Shown here: one piece after another, positions 41,136 through 51,297 of the stretch
How the letters are laid out: each line of letters starts with the position of its first letter
Numbering within the stretch: the first letter of the stretch is position 1
Assembly (NCBI RefSeq): GCF_014700075.1
Contig: NZ_JACXBU010000009.1
Span: 156,397 to 220,396 of the forward strand
Source: Pseudomonas sp. JM0905a
Lineage (GTDB): Bacteria; Pseudomonadota; Gammaproteobacteria; Pseudomonadales; Pseudomonadaceae
Direction: 5' to 3'
DNA: 64,000 nucleotides
Program-made: the position numbers and the translations under genes
Notes under the pieces: generated by a model
The model's database searches: none
What the model saw: only the letters and a program-made list of their open reading frames with translations
What the model was told of the DNA's origin: nothing

Positions 41136-41368
41136 CGCTTCCAGAAGGGTTTGAGGGCTTCCTCCAGCGCCTGCGCGCGGCTCAGGCCAACGTCCCTCAG
41201 GGCGTGATCGTCCAGCTCCAGGAGCTGGCGGCGGGTATGCAGGCGCATCCAGAAACGGTTCCAGCGATCGCCCAGCCGTGCCGGTGCCAGGGAAACAGTG
41301 GCGCGCTGCTCCTGCTCCAGTTCCCGTGCTTGGAGAGTCAGACGTACATCGCTCAGGCCGTTCATCAT
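41132..41368 (-). CDS. DUF1127 small protein
   Basis: This 78-residue basic protein ends in a DUF1127 domain: RWNRFWMRLHTRRQLLELDD, then HALRDVGLSRAQALEEALKPFW. Such small arginine-rich proteins are common in proteobacteria, and some have been tied to RNA or phosphate and carbon metabolism, but the role is open. ATG 41368 (or the adjacent ATG at 41365) has AGGA close upstream. It is divergent from a MocR-type regulator, with a set of ATACAGAT repeats in the gap, so it is a likely target of that regulator. Confidence 0.82.
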   Translation of the reverse strand: MMNGLSDVRLTLQARELEQEQRATVSLAPARLGDRWNRFWMRLHTRRQLLELDDHALRDVGLSRAQALEEALKPFWKR

Positions 41369-41429
41369 TGCGTTCCTCATGCCCTTGGTGGATCGGGGTG
41401 GAACCATGATGTCCATCGGCGAAATAACA

Positions 41430-41512
41430 ATACAGATTCACGATCTGTATATTTTTTTCATACAGATTGCGTGATTTCCTATCTGAATCCTCCGTTTCAG
41501 AATCATCTGTAA
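41430..41512. promoter_or_regulatory. ATACAGAT operator array between DUF1127 and MocR genes
   Basis: ATACAGAT occurs at 41430-41437 and 41460-41467, exactly 30 bp apart in the same direction, and its inverse ATCTGTAT at 41443-41450. The first and inverse copies form a perfect 8-bp-arm palindrome with a 5-bp spacer. A partial inverse copy ATCTGTAA lies at 41505-41512. Direct plus inverted repeats are typical targets of MocR dimers. Confidence 0.7.
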
Positions 41513-41551
41513 TGGTTCTGCTGCGGGTATGTGCCGATTCGGGAGACTGTC

Positions 41552-42967
41552 ATGAAGCTCTACATCAAGCTGGCCGAGACCCTGGGCGAACGCATCGAGC
41601 ACGGGTATTACCGCCCCGGCGACCGACTGCCTTCGGTGCGTGCCCTGAGCCTGGAGCACGGCGTGAGCCTGAGTACGGTGCAGCAGGCCTACCGGATTCT
41701 CGAAGACAGCGGCCTGGCCGAGCCACGCCCGAAATCCGGCTACTTCGTGCCGCCGCGCCGCCAGACTCCGGCGCTGCCGGCGGTGAGCCGGGCTCCACAG
41801 CGGCCGGTGGATGTCTCGCAGTGGAATGACGTACTCGACCTGATCAAGCGCAGCGCCAAGGACAATGTGCTCCAGCTCGGCCGCGGCATGCCGGATATCA
41901 CCAGCCCGACCCTGAAACCCTTGCTGCGCAGCCTCGGCCAGATCAGCCGGCGTCAGGACGGCAGCGGCCTCTACTACGACAGCATCTACGGCACCCAGGC
42001 CCTGCGTGAACAGGTGGCGCGCCTGGCGCTGGACTCCGGCTGCCAGATCCCCGCCAGCGATATCGTCATCACCACCGGCTGCCACGAGGCGCTGTCGGTG
42101 GCGATCCGTTCCACCTGCGAGCCGGGGGACATAGTCGCCGTGGACTCGCCGAGCTTCCACGGCGCGATGCAGACCCTGAAGGGCTTCGGCATGAAGGCCC
42201 TGGAACTGCCCACGGACCCGCTCAACGGCATCAGCCTGGAGGCGCTGGAAATGGCCCTGGAGCAGTGGCCGATCAAGCTGATCCAGCTCACCCCCAGCTG
42301 CAACAACCCGCTCGGCTACATCATGCCGGAGGCCCGCAAGCGCGCCCTGGTCACCCTGGCCCAGCGCTACGACGTGCCGATCCTTGAGGACGACGTCTAC
42401 GGCGACCTCGCCTACCAGTACCCGCGCCCGCGGACCATCAAGTCGTTCGACGCCGATGGCCGCGTGCTGCTCTGCAGCTCGTTCTCCAAGACGGTCGCGC
42501 CGGGTATCCGCGTCGGCTGGATTGCACCCGGCCGCTACCTCGACCGGGTGCTGCACATGAAGTACATCTCCACCGGCGCCACCGCCACCCAGCCGCAACT
42601 GGCGCTGGCCGACTTCATCGCCAACGGCCACTACGAACCGCACCTGCGGCGCATGCGCAGCCAGTACCAGCACAGCCGTGACCAGATGATCGACTGGGTG
42701 ATGCGCTACTTCCCCGAAGGCACCCGCGCCAGCCGGCCGCAGGGCAGCTTCATGCTGTGGGTGGAGTTGCCGGAGGATTTCGACACCCTGCGCTTGAACC
42801 GCGTCCTGTTGCCGAAAGGCGTACAGATCGCCGCCGGCAGCATCTTTTCCGCCTCCGGCAAGTACCGGAACTGCCTGCGGATGAACTACTCCTCCAAGCC
42901 CACCCCAAGCATCGAAGCCGCCGTGCGGATGGTGGGGGAGACGGTTAGGGAGTTGATGGGGGAGTAG
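41552..42967 (+). CDS. MocR-type regulator: GntR helix-turn-helix fused to a PLP aminotransferase-like domain
   Basis: This 471-residue protein has a GntR winged helix (residues about 1-70: LYIKLAETLGERIEHGYYRP, GDRLPSVRALSLEHGVSLST) linked to a fold-type I aminotransferase domain. The PLP lysine is in SSFSKTVAPGIRVGW, the ring-stacking and phosphate-binding region around ITTGCHEALSVAI, and the Asp in LEDDVYGDLAY. MocR proteins sense PLP or an amino compound bound to it. The ATG at 41552 follows GGGAGA. Target genes are unknown; the divergent DUF1127 gene and its own promoter are the likely ones. Confidence 0.92.
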   Translation: MKLYIKLAETLGERIEHGYYRPGDRLPSVRALSLEHGVSLSTVQQAYRILEDSGLAEPRPKSGYFVPPRRQTPALPAVSRAPQRPVDVSQWNDVLDLIKRSAKDNVLQLGRGMPDITSPTLKPLLRSLGQISRRQDGSGLYYDSIYGTQALREQVARLALDSGCQIPASDIVITTGCHEALSVAIRSTCEPGDIVAVDSPSFHGAMQTLKGFGMKALELPTDPLNGISLEALEMALEQWPIKLIQLTPSCNNPLGYIMPEARKRALVTLAQRYDVPILEDDVYGDLAYQYPRPRTIKSFDADGRVLLCSSFSKTVAPGIRVGWIAPGRYLDRVLHMKYISTGATATQPQLALADFIANGHYEPHLRRMRSQYQHSRDQMIDWVMRYFPEGTRASRPQGSFMLWVELPEDFDTLRLNRVLLPKGVQIAAGSIFSASGKYRNCLRMNYSSKPTPSIEAAVRMVGETVRELMGE

Positions 42968-42994
42968 GGTGCGAGAACCTGAGGGCAAACATCC

Positions 42995-43095
42995 TGTAGG
43001 GGCGAATTCATTCGCCAAGCAGGCCGAAGGTCTGCCGATGTGCAGGGAGCTGGGGGGATGCTTCGCATCCCTTGGCGAATGAATTCGCCCCTACA
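42995..43095. repeat. REPIN upstream of the REP-associated transposase
   Basis: Terminal arms TGTAGGGGCGAATTCATTCG and the inverted copy ending in CGCCCCTACA enclose a spacer. The module AGGCCGAAGGTCTGCC lies next to the left arm, so the element is directional. Four similar REPINs lie elsewhere in the window. Confidence 0.92.
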
Positions 43096-43208
43096 AGCCA
43101 TAGGCGCCTTCTGCAGGTTGGATCAGTCTTTTCGTTGCAATGTGCCGGCCCAGCATTCGTCTGTCGCCCCATAGAGTCATCGCCTTCTGCATCAGGAGGG
43201 CAATGGAT

Positions 43209-43658
43209 ATGCCGAGGGACGACTTAATCAGGGGCCGGGTATCAAGAGTCGGTCAGATCTACCACATCACCACCACAACTAATGACCGCCGGCCCCTGTT
43301 CCGGGACTTCGATTGCGCCCGCATTACCGTTGCCGAGTTGCGTCGATTGCACGAGCAGAATGTCGTCAATTCCCTGGCCTGGGTGCTGATGCCGGATCAC
43401 CTGCACTGGTTGGTCCAGCTCAATGGCCCCATCGGGCTCTCTAGCGTGATCAAGGTGTTCAAGGGGCGCTCTGCGAGGCAACTGGGCTTGCATGTGGAAG
43501 TGGGTGGGACGGTCTGGCAAGCAGGATTCCATGACCACGCCTTGCGCAGCGAGGAGAACGTTCGCCAGGTTGCGCGCTACATCGTGGCCAACCCTTTGCG
43601 GGCAGGCCTGGTGGAGCAGATAGGGGATTACCCGTTCTGGGATGCCTGCTGGCTCTGA
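43209..43658 (+). CDS. REP-associated tyrosine transposase (RAYT), HUH/Y1 family
   Basis: This 149-residue protein has the Y1 HUH motif with His64 and His66 in LMPDHLHWLVQL, the helix around KGRSARQL, FHDHALRSEENVRQVARY with the likely nucleophile Tyr124, and NPLRAGLVEQIGDYPFWD. RAYTs cut and join REP sequences and are thought to have spread them. I start at 43209 because AGGAGG at 43194-43199 is 9 nt away; the ATG at 43203 is too close. It is bounded 114 bp upstream and 7 bp downstream by REPINs in opposite orientation. The frame is intact, so the enzyme may be active. Confidence 0.93.
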   Translation: MPRDDLIRGRVSRVGQIYHITTTTNDRRPLFRDFDCARITVAELRRLHEQNVVNSLAWVLMPDHLHWLVQLNGPIGLSSVIKVFKGRSARQLGLHVEVGGTVWQAGFHDHALRSEENVRQVARYIVANPLRAGLVEQIGDYPFWDACWL

Positions 43659-43664
43659 TTCATC

Positions 43665-43763
43665 TGTAGGGGCGAATTCATTCGCCAAAGGCGGCGTAGC
43701 TGCCCCCCTGGGGGCGCGAAGGGCAGACCTTCGGCCTGCTTGGCGAATGAATTCGCCCCTACA
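43665..43763. repeat. REPIN downstream of the REP-associated transposase
   Basis: The same arms as the upstream element, but the GGCAGACCTTCGGCCT module lies next to the right arm. This copy is therefore inverted relative to 42995-43095. It begins 7 bp after the transposase stop and could also act as its 3' hairpin. Confidence 0.92.
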
Positions 43764-43779
43764 GCGGTCCGCGCATCCC

Positions 43780-45957
43780 CTACGCCACCTTCCCCTCATT
43801 CAACAAATGCGCCGCCAGCGTCCTCAGCGCCCCCAGCTGTCGGCAGATCAGCCCCAGCTCGGTCTGTACCAGGCGCGGGCGGTCGTCCATGTCTTCGGGA
43901 AGCTGCTCCAGGGCCTTGGCCAGTGCATCTTCCTCGTCGCGATGAATACTGATCGGACGGCGGTCGGTCAGGCCCTGGGCAATGCAGTCCAGGCTCTCGG
44001 CAATCTGTTCGGCGGCGTCGTTGATGGTCGGTGTCAGGGCTTCGCCCGGCGTTTCGCTACGGTGGGCGCCGAGTGCGGAGAGGTAGCTGAGCAGGGTGTG
44101 GGAGAGCACCAGGAAGCGGAAGCCGACATCGGCCTCCTTCCGGAAGTGGCCCGGTTCCATGAGCATGTTGGACAGCGTGGTGGACAACGCCGCATCGGCG
44201 TTATGGGCGTTGCGCCGGGCCAGGCGGTAGGCCAGGTCGTCGCGTTTGCCGCTGGCGTACTGCTGCATGATCTGCCGCAGGTAGCGGCTGTTGCAGGTGA
44301 GGGTGTTGGCCACGACCTGGTTGAGCCGGCGGCCCTGCCAGTCGGGCAGGATGAAGATAACCGCGAGGCCGGCGATCAGGGCGCCGATCAGGGTATCCAC
44401 GAAGCGCGGCAGGAACAGGCCGTAGCTGTTGCCGACCTGGTTGAAGCAGAACAGCACCATCAGGGTGATGGCGGCGGTGGCCAGGGTGTAGCGGGTCGCA
44501 CGATTGGCGAAGAAGATCACCCCGGCGATCACCGCGAAGGCGGACTGCACCAGGGCGCTGGGGAACAGGTCGAACAACGCCCAGCCCAGTGCCAGGCCGA
44601 GCAGGGTACCGGCAATCCGCTGCACCAGCTTGCGCCGGGTGGCGCCGAAGTTGGGCTGGCAGACGAACACCGTGGTCAGCAGGATCCAGTAGCCCTGCTC
44701 GGGGTGGATCAGGTGCAGCACGCCATAGCCGGCGGTCAGCGCCACGGCCATGCGCAGGGCATGGCGGAACACCAGGGACGTGGGCGTGAGGTTTTGCTTG
44801 AGGCGTTCCCAGACGTCCTTCGGGCCCTTGGGCGAGCGGTCCAGCAGGCTGGCATCCTGGGCCTCGGCGAGGGCGTCCGGGTTGCTGGCATCGATCAGCA
44901 GGCGGTCGAGGGTGGCGAGGTTACGCGCCAGGGCGTTGAGCGAGCGCAGCAGGCCGCGCCAGGCCGGATTGCTCTGGATGCGCAGGTGCTCCAGGGATTT
45001 GTTCAGGTCTTCCAGGGCCTGGGCGCCGTCCAGGTAGTCGAACGGCTGGCGCATCCGGATGGCTCGGCCCAGGGCCTGGCAGGCGCCGCCCTGCTGGCGC
45101 AGCAGGCGCTGGCAGCGGAACAGCACATCGCTGTGGAAGAAGGCTTCGGCCAGTTCGTTGTAGGCGTAGTGGGAGGAACTGGCGCGTTCGTGGATGTCCT
45201 GGGCGAGGAAATAGAGCTTGAGGTAGCGACTCACCTTGGGGCCCGGCCGGCCATTGCCGACGCGGTGCAGGATGATCTCCTTGGCCGCATTGAGCGCCGC
45301 CACCACCTTGCCGTTCTGCCGTGCCAGCTCCAGGCGTCGTGCTTCCACGTCGAGCTGGCGCACCGGCTCCAGCAACGCGGATTTCAGCTTGAGGTACTGC
45401 CCCAGTTCACGGAACAGCTTGGCCAGGCTCTGCTGCACCGGCTGGTGGGTGAAGACGGCCTGCCAGAGCACCGACAGCAGGCCGTACCAGGCGGCGCCGG
45501 CCACCAGCAGCACGGGTTCCTGCCAGAGATTGGTGGGCGCGCCATCGCGCTGGTCCACGCCGATCATGGTGTAGATGGAAAGGATCAGCGTCGCCGAGGC
45601 GATGGTGGCGTAGCGCTCACCGAGGGCGCCGAGCATGGTCAGGCCGAAACTGGCCAGGGCCAGGGCGCCGACGAAGACCCAGGGGTAGGGGAACAGCAGT
45701 TCCACCGAGAGCGAGGCGACGCTGAAGCAGCCGAGGGTCACCAGCAGTGCAGTGAGACGTCCCTGCCAGCTGTCGTCGGTTTCCGCCAGGGCGCTGGCGA
45801 TGATGCCGAGGAAGAGCGGAATGAGCAGGTCCATGCGGTCCTGCTGCCAGCACAGCGCCATGCTTCCGGTGAGGGCGACGAAGACGCGCAGGCTGTAGCT
45901 GAACTTGTCGAGCGCCCAGAGGCGGCGCAGCGTTTCATTGAATCGGGTCGGGGGCAT
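43780..45957 (-). CDS. yccS: YccS/YhfK-family inner membrane protein (FUSC type)
   Basis: This 725-residue membrane protein has two sets of about five to six transmembrane segments (residues about 25-150 and 395-520) separated by cytoplasmic regions. The architecture and the start YSLRVFVALTGSMALCWQQ match YccS, a relative of fusaric-acid-resistance and aromatic acid efflux (AaeB) proteins. FRHALRMAVALTAGYGVLH and the WILLTTVFVCQPNFGATRR segment mark the second FUSC domain. An efflux role is inferred from the family; no membrane-fusion partner gene is adjacent. Confidence 0.88.
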   Translation of the reverse strand: MPPTRFNETLRRLWALDKFSYSLRVFVALTGSMALCWQQDRMDLLIPLFLGIIASALAETDDSWQGRLTALLVTLGCFSVASLSVELLFPYPWVFVGALALASFGLTMLGALGERYATIASATLILSIYTMIGVDQRDGAPTNLWQEPVLLVAGAAWYGLLSVLWQAVFTHQPVQQSLAKLFRELGQYLKLKSALLEPVRQLDVEARRLELARQNGKVVAALNAAKEIILHRVGNGRPGPKVSRYLKLYFLAQDIHERASSSHYAYNELAEAFFHSDVLFRCQRLLRQQGGACQALGRAIRMRQPFDYLDGAQALEDLNKSLEHLRIQSNPAWRGLLRSLNALARNLATLDRLLIDASNPDALAEAQDASLLDRSPKGPKDVWERLKQNLTPTSLVFRHALRMAVALTAGYGVLHLIHPEQGYWILLTTVFVCQPNFGATRRKLVQRIAGTLLGLALGWALFDLFPSALVQSAFAVIAGVIFFANRATRYTLATAAITLMVLFCFNQVGNSYGLFLPRFVDTLIGALIAGLAVIFILPDWQGRRLNQVVANTLTCNSRYLRQIMQQYASGKRDDLAYRLARRNAHNADAALSTTLSNMLMEPGHFRKEADVGFRFLVLSHTLLSYLSALGAHRSETPGEALTPTINDAAEQIAESLDCIAQGLTDRRPISIHRDEEDALAKALEQLPEDMDDRPRLVQTELGLICRQLGALRTLAAHLLNEGKVA

Positions 45958-46188
45958 AGGGGCCTTGTGGGCGAATGTCCGTTACGGCTGTGCTGCTGGC
46001 GACAGCCTAAGGTGAGCGGGAGGCGCTGTCAGCCACCCTGTCGCATTCGATGCCGGGCGACGGCGGGAGTCACATGGAAAGGAATGAAAAAATCAGGCAC
46101 GGGAGTACCTGGGCGCGCTGGTGGCCACCCGTATTTTGGTGCAGTCTTGGCGAACCCGCTGGCCAAACCTGTTCTCGGATGCCCCTGC

Positions 46189-46956
46189 ATGAGACGACGC
46201 TGTGGTTTTGCCCTGTTCGCCCTGCTGCTTGCTACCGCGAGCGCCTACGCCGAAGCCTTGCGCATGGCCGCCGACGTCTGGCCCCCCTTCACCGATGCGA
46301 GACTGCCGGGTAACGGGCTGGCGGCCGAGCTGGTGAGCACCGCGTTGAAGCGCGCCGGACACCGCCCGGAATATGTCGAAGTGCCCTGGGCCCGTGCCTT
46401 GCGTGGAGTCCAGGTGGGGGATTACGACTTGATCGTCAACGCCTGGTACAGCGATGAACGCGCACGCTTCGGCCAGTTCTCCCAGCCTTACCTGACCAAC
46501 CGCATCCTCTTCCTCAAGCGCAAGGGCAGCGACGTCGACTTCCGGACGCCAGCCGATCTCAAGCGCTACAGCATCGCCGTGGTGCGCGGATACAGCTACC
46601 TGCCGAGTTTCGATGCCGACACCAGCCTGAACAAGGTGGCGGTGAAGGGCTTCCAGATGGCCGCGCGGATGCTGGCCGCCGGGCGAGTACAGCTGACCCT
46701 GGAAGACGATCTGGTGGCGCGCTACTACCTCGGCCGCGAGTTGGCGGGCGTTCGAGGCCAGTTGGAGTTCCTGCCTCGGCCGCTCAGCGAGAACGGTCTG
46801 CACATCCTGGTGCGCCGCAGCCACCCGCGTCATCAGCAACTGGTGGATGAGTTCAACCGGGCGATGCAGGCCATGCGCGACGACGGCACCTATCAGGCCA
46901 TCTTCGCCCGCCACGGCCTACCTGCCCCCGAAAGGACCTGCTGCGCGTCGGAATGA
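46189..46956 (+). CDS. Orphan periplasmic substrate-binding protein, SBP_bac_3 family
   Basis: This 255-residue protein has a signal peptide (FALFALLLATASAYA, cut near 23) and the binding fold: LRMAADVWPPFTDARLPGNG, VPWARALRGVQVGDYDLIVN, then DLKRYSIAVVRGYSYLP. The PWARAL segment puts it in the same group as the protein at 38499-39254. No transport genes flank it. I place the start at 46189 to give a normal signal peptide; a much longer open frame that reaches back through the opposite strand of yccS is an artefact of high GC content. Confidence 0.8.
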   Translation: MRRRCGFALFALLLATASAYAEALRMAADVWPPFTDARLPGNGLAAELVSTALKRAGHRPEYVEVPWARALRGVQVGDYDLIVNAWYSDERARFGQFSQPYLTNRILFLKRKGSDVDFRTPADLKRYSIAVVRGYSYLPSFDADTSLNKVAVKGFQMAARMLAAGRVQLTLEDDLVARYYLGRELAGVRGQLEFLPRPLSENGLHILVRRSHPRHQQLVDEFNRAMQAMRDDGTYQAIFARHGLPAPERTCCASE

Positions 46957-46985
46957 CTGCGTTCAGCCCGGCATGTCGAGTGCCG

Positions 46986-48380
<1,395 letters not shown>

Positions 48381-48425
48381 GTCGAAGTGGCGCGCAGTTT
48401 AGCAGGCCGCGGCATGCCACCCCCG

Positions 48426-49841
48426 TCACTCGTCGATATCGCGGCCCACATGGTGCACGGCGCGGCCGCTGTCCGGTGGTAACTGGAAGAAAATCGCCGC
48501 CGCCAGCAGGGTCAGTACGCCAACGCACAGGTAGGTGGCCTGGAAGGCCTCCAGCACGCTCTCCGCATCCGGCTTGCCGAAGCCGCCGAGCAATGCCGCC
48601 GCCACCGCAACGCCCAGGCTCATGGCCAGCTGCATCACCACCGAGAGCAGGCTGTTGCCGCTGCTGGCCTGTTGGTCGTCGAGGTCGAGCAGGGTGACGG
48701 TGTTCATCGCGGTGAACTGCATCGAGTTCACCGCCCCCAGGGCGCCCAGGTGCAGGAGCAGCAGCGGGTAGGGCGTGTCGGTGTCGATCAGCGCCAGGCT
48801 GGCGATCATCCCGCCCAGCAGCACCGTGTTGCCGAGCAACAGGCGGCGGTAGCCGAGGCGGTCCAGCAACGGTTTGGCCAGGGGCTTGGCGAGCATCGCG
48901 GAGATAGCGAGGGGGATCATGGTCATGCCCGCCTTGGCCGGCGAGTAGTCCAGGGCCACTTGCAGCAGCAGCGGTGTGAGGAAGGGCAGCGCGCCGCTGC
49001 CCAGGCGTGAGAACAGGTTGCCCAGGATGCCGGCCGCGAAGGTGCGCGTGCGAAACAGCGAGGGCGCGAACAAGGGGCTTTCCATCTGCACCGCGTGCAG
49101 CCAGTAGGCGGCCAGGCAAGCCAGGCCGCCGAGCAGCAGGAGCATCACCCGAACATGGGGCAGGTGCAGTTCGCCCAGGCCTTCCAGGGCGATGGTGATC
49201 AGCACCATCGCGGTGCCGAAGAGCAGGAAGCCCACCAGGTCCAGGCGCACCGGTCCGCTGCCGCGCAAGTCGGGCATGAACCGCCAGGTGGCCAGGCCGC
49301 CGAACAGACCCACCGGAATGTTGATGAGGAAGATCCAGTGCCAGGAGACGTACTCCACTAGCCAGCCGCCCAGGGTCGGGCCGATGAGTGGGCCGAGCAG
49401 GCCGGGCAGGGTGATGAAGCTCATGATGCGCACCAGCTCTGAGCGCGGGTAGGCGCGCAGCACCACCAGGCGCCCCACCGGCATCATCAGTGCGCCGCCG
49501 AGTCCCTGCACCACCCTGGCGCCCACCAGTTGCGGCAAGGTGGATGACAGGGAGCAGAACAACGAACCGAGGCTGAACAGCAGCACCGCGCCGAAGAACA
49601 CCCGGCGCGTGCCGAAGCGGTCGGCGATCCAGCCGGAGGCCGGAATCAGCAGGGCCACGGTGAGCATGTAGGCGATGATTACCGACTGCATGCGCAGCGG
49701 GTCCTCCGCCAGGTCGCGGGCCATGGCCGGGAGGGCCGTGTTGAGGATGGTGCCGTCCAGTGCCTGCATGAAGAAGGCTACCGCCACCAGCCAGGGCAAC
49801 AGGCGGGCGGTACGGGCATCGAGGGAGACGGGCTCGGCCAT
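48426..49841 (-). CDS. MFS efflux transporter, DHA2 (EmrB/QacA, MdtD-like) family
   Basis: This 471-residue protein has about 14 membrane segments and DHA2 signatures: MQALDGTILNTALPAMARDL in helix 1, the MFS motif A-like GWIADRFGTRRVFF, RVVQGLGGALMMPVGRL, and motif C GPLIGPTLGGWLVEYVSWHW. These features, without an adjacent membrane-fusion gene, resemble MdtD. Drug export is the family role, but the substrate is unknown. It heads a same-strand pair with dbpA. Confidence 0.88.
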   Translation of the reverse strand: MAEPVSLDARTARLLPWLVAVAFFMQALDGTILNTALPAMARDLAEDPLRMQSVIIAYMLTVALLIPASGWIADRFGTRRVFFGAVLLFSLGSLFCSLSSTLPQLVGARVVQGLGGALMMPVGRLVVLRAYPRSELVRIMSFITLPGLLGPLIGPTLGGWLVEYVSWHWIFLINIPVGLFGGLATWRFMPDLRGSGPVRLDLVGFLLFGTAMVLITIALEGLGELHLPHVRVMLLLLGGLACLAAYWLHAVQMESPLFAPSLFRTRTFAAGILGNLFSRLGSGALPFLTPLLLQVALDYSPAKAGMTMIPLAISAMLAKPLAKPLLDRLGYRRLLLGNTVLLGGMIASLALIDTDTPYPLLLLHLGALGAVNSMQFTAMNTVTLLDLDDQQASSGNSLLSVVMQLAMSLGVAVAAALLGGFGKPDAESVLEAFQATYLCVGVLTLLAAAIFFQLPPDSGRAVHHVGRDIDE

Positions 49842-49992
49842 GACGATCCTTCAGTGGGCGACCCTGCGCACTTTAGGCTCCGGCGGATGCTGTTTCCAGC
49901 GGGTCACACCAGGACCAATGAGTGCTGGCGCCAGGCTGCTAGGCTTGCCACTATCCATACCCCACTGTTCCTGCCATGGAAGGAATGTCCCC

Positions 49993-51024
49993 ATGCGGAC
50001 CCTCTGTGCCCTGCTGTTGAGCTGGCTGAGCGCGACCTCCGGTGTCGCGGCGGAGTGGTTTCCGTTGCAGGTCGAGGTGGATGGCCGCCAAGCCAGTTAT
50101 CAACCGCTGGCCGGGGCGAGCAGGCCGTGGCGTATCTGCGCACTGCTGCCCCACGGCATGGACCGCTATTGGTGGGGCGTGGCCTGGGGGCTCGATGAGG
50201 AGGCACAGCGCCAGGGCGTGCAGCTGGGCGTCTACGAAGCCGGTGGCTACCAGTACCCCGATATGCAGCGTGCGCAACTCACCCGTTGCGGCCAGCTTGC
50301 CGCCGATGCCTATGTGATTGCCGCCATCGGCGCCAAAGGGCTGTGCGACGAGATCGCCCTGCTGCATCGCGACAAGGTACCGGTGATCGACCTCATCAAC
50401 CGCATCGACTGCCCCGGCATCACCGCTCGCAGCCAAGTGGATTTCGCCGACATGGCCAAGGCCGCGATGGCCTACATCATTGAACACAGCAAGGGACGAA
50501 CGGTGCGCGTGGGCTGGCTGCCAGGGCCCCAGGACGCCGGCTGGGTGGCCGATGCCGAACGTGGCCTCGCCGAGATGGATCTGAGCAACAAGGTGGCGGT
50601 GATAAACGGCGGCTACGGCCCGGTGGATCGGTCCACCCAGGCGGTGCTGGTGCGCCAGTTGCTGGCCCGCGAACCGGAGCTGGACTACATCCTCGGCAAT
50701 GCCGAAGCCGCGGCCTTCGCTGGCCAATTGATGCGTGCCGGTGGCAGCCGCTACAAGGCCCAGGTGGTTTCGCTCTATGCCACCGAGCGGGTGCTGGAAG
50801 CCATCGCCGATGGCACTGTCCTGGCGTCGCCGACGGATGCGCCAGTGATCCAGGCGCGGGTGGCGGTGGACCTGGCGATACGCGCGCTGGAAGGCAAACC
50901 GTCGCCGCAGCGGGTCAGCCCACGAATCGAAGTGATCGACAAGAGCAACCTCAAACGCTTCGACATCAGCCACCTGATGCCGCCCAGCGGACACTGGATG
51001 ATCCGGCAGGAGTTGCCGGAGTAG
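49993..51024 (+). CDS. TorT-like periplasmic binding protein
   Basis: This 343-residue protein has a signal peptide ending SGVAA and the periplasmic-binding fold type I of sugar-binding and TorT proteins: LLPHGMDRYWWGVAWGLDEE, GVYEAGGYQYPDM, VRVGWLPGPQDAGWV, YILGNAEAAAFAG. Length and the long N-terminal strand (WFPLQVEVDG) favour TorT, which partners the sensor kinase TorS for trimethylamine N-oxide. No torS, torR or torCAD genes are in the window, so its partner must lie elsewhere or its role differs. GGAAGGAA is upstream of the ATG. Confidence 0.8.
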   Translation: MRTLCALLLSWLSATSGVAAEWFPLQVEVDGRQASYQPLAGASRPWRICALLPHGMDRYWWGVAWGLDEEAQRQGVQLGVYEAGGYQYPDMQRAQLTRCGQLAADAYVIAAIGAKGLCDEIALLHRDKVPVIDLINRIDCPGITARSQVDFADMAKAAMAYIIEHSKGRTVRVGWLPGPQDAGWVADAERGLAEMDLSNKVAVINGGYGPVDRSTQAVLVRQLLAREPELDYILGNAEAAAFAGQLMRAGGSRYKAQVVSLYATERVLEAIADGTVLASPTDAPVIQARVAVDLAIRALEGKPSPQRVSPRIEVIDKSNLKRFDISHLMPPSGHWMIRQELPE

Positions 51025-51044
51025 GGCTCGCAGGATGTCGTTGT

Positions 51045-51141
51045 TGTAGGGGCGAATTCATTCGCCAAGCAGGCCGAAGGTCTGCCCTGAAGTATGCCGG
51101 GGCGACTGCGTCACCCTTTGGCGAATGAATTCGCCCCCACA
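51045..51141. repeat. REPIN between torT-like and betA genes
   Basis: It has the same arms as the copies around the transposase, with AGGCCGAAGGTCTGCCC next to the left arm (same orientation as 42995-43095). The right arm ends CGCCCCCACA, a small variation. Confidence 0.9.
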
Positions 51142-51144
51142 GTC

Positions 51145-51247
51145 GTAGGTGGGTAGAGGAACGAAACCCAACAAGCGGATTGCCGGGCTGCGCGCCTGTC
51201 TACTGGCCGCCCATCGTTGGGTTTAGCTGCGCTCTACGTCAACCTAC
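51145..51247. repeat. Imperfect inverted repeat, GTAGGT..ACCTAC type
   Basis: Outer GTAGGTGGG and CAACCTAC and inner AACCCAAC and GTTGGGTT pair across 103 bp. It is a diverged relative of 9647-9731 and begins only 3 bp after a REPIN. A GC-rich hairpin CGGCCCCC/GGGGGCCG follows at 51250-51278, just beyond the betA stop, and may help end that transcript. Confidence 0.7.
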
Positions 51248-51297
51248 AGCGGCCCCCGGCGTATCACGCAGGGGGCCGTTGCGTTCAGGCTGCCGCT

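Noticed and set aside
43642..46956. Plus-strand open frame of 1104 codons ending in a binding protein
   Set aside because: Only the last 255 codons (from 46189) look like a protein with a signal peptide; the rest lies opposite yccS and runs through a REPIN.
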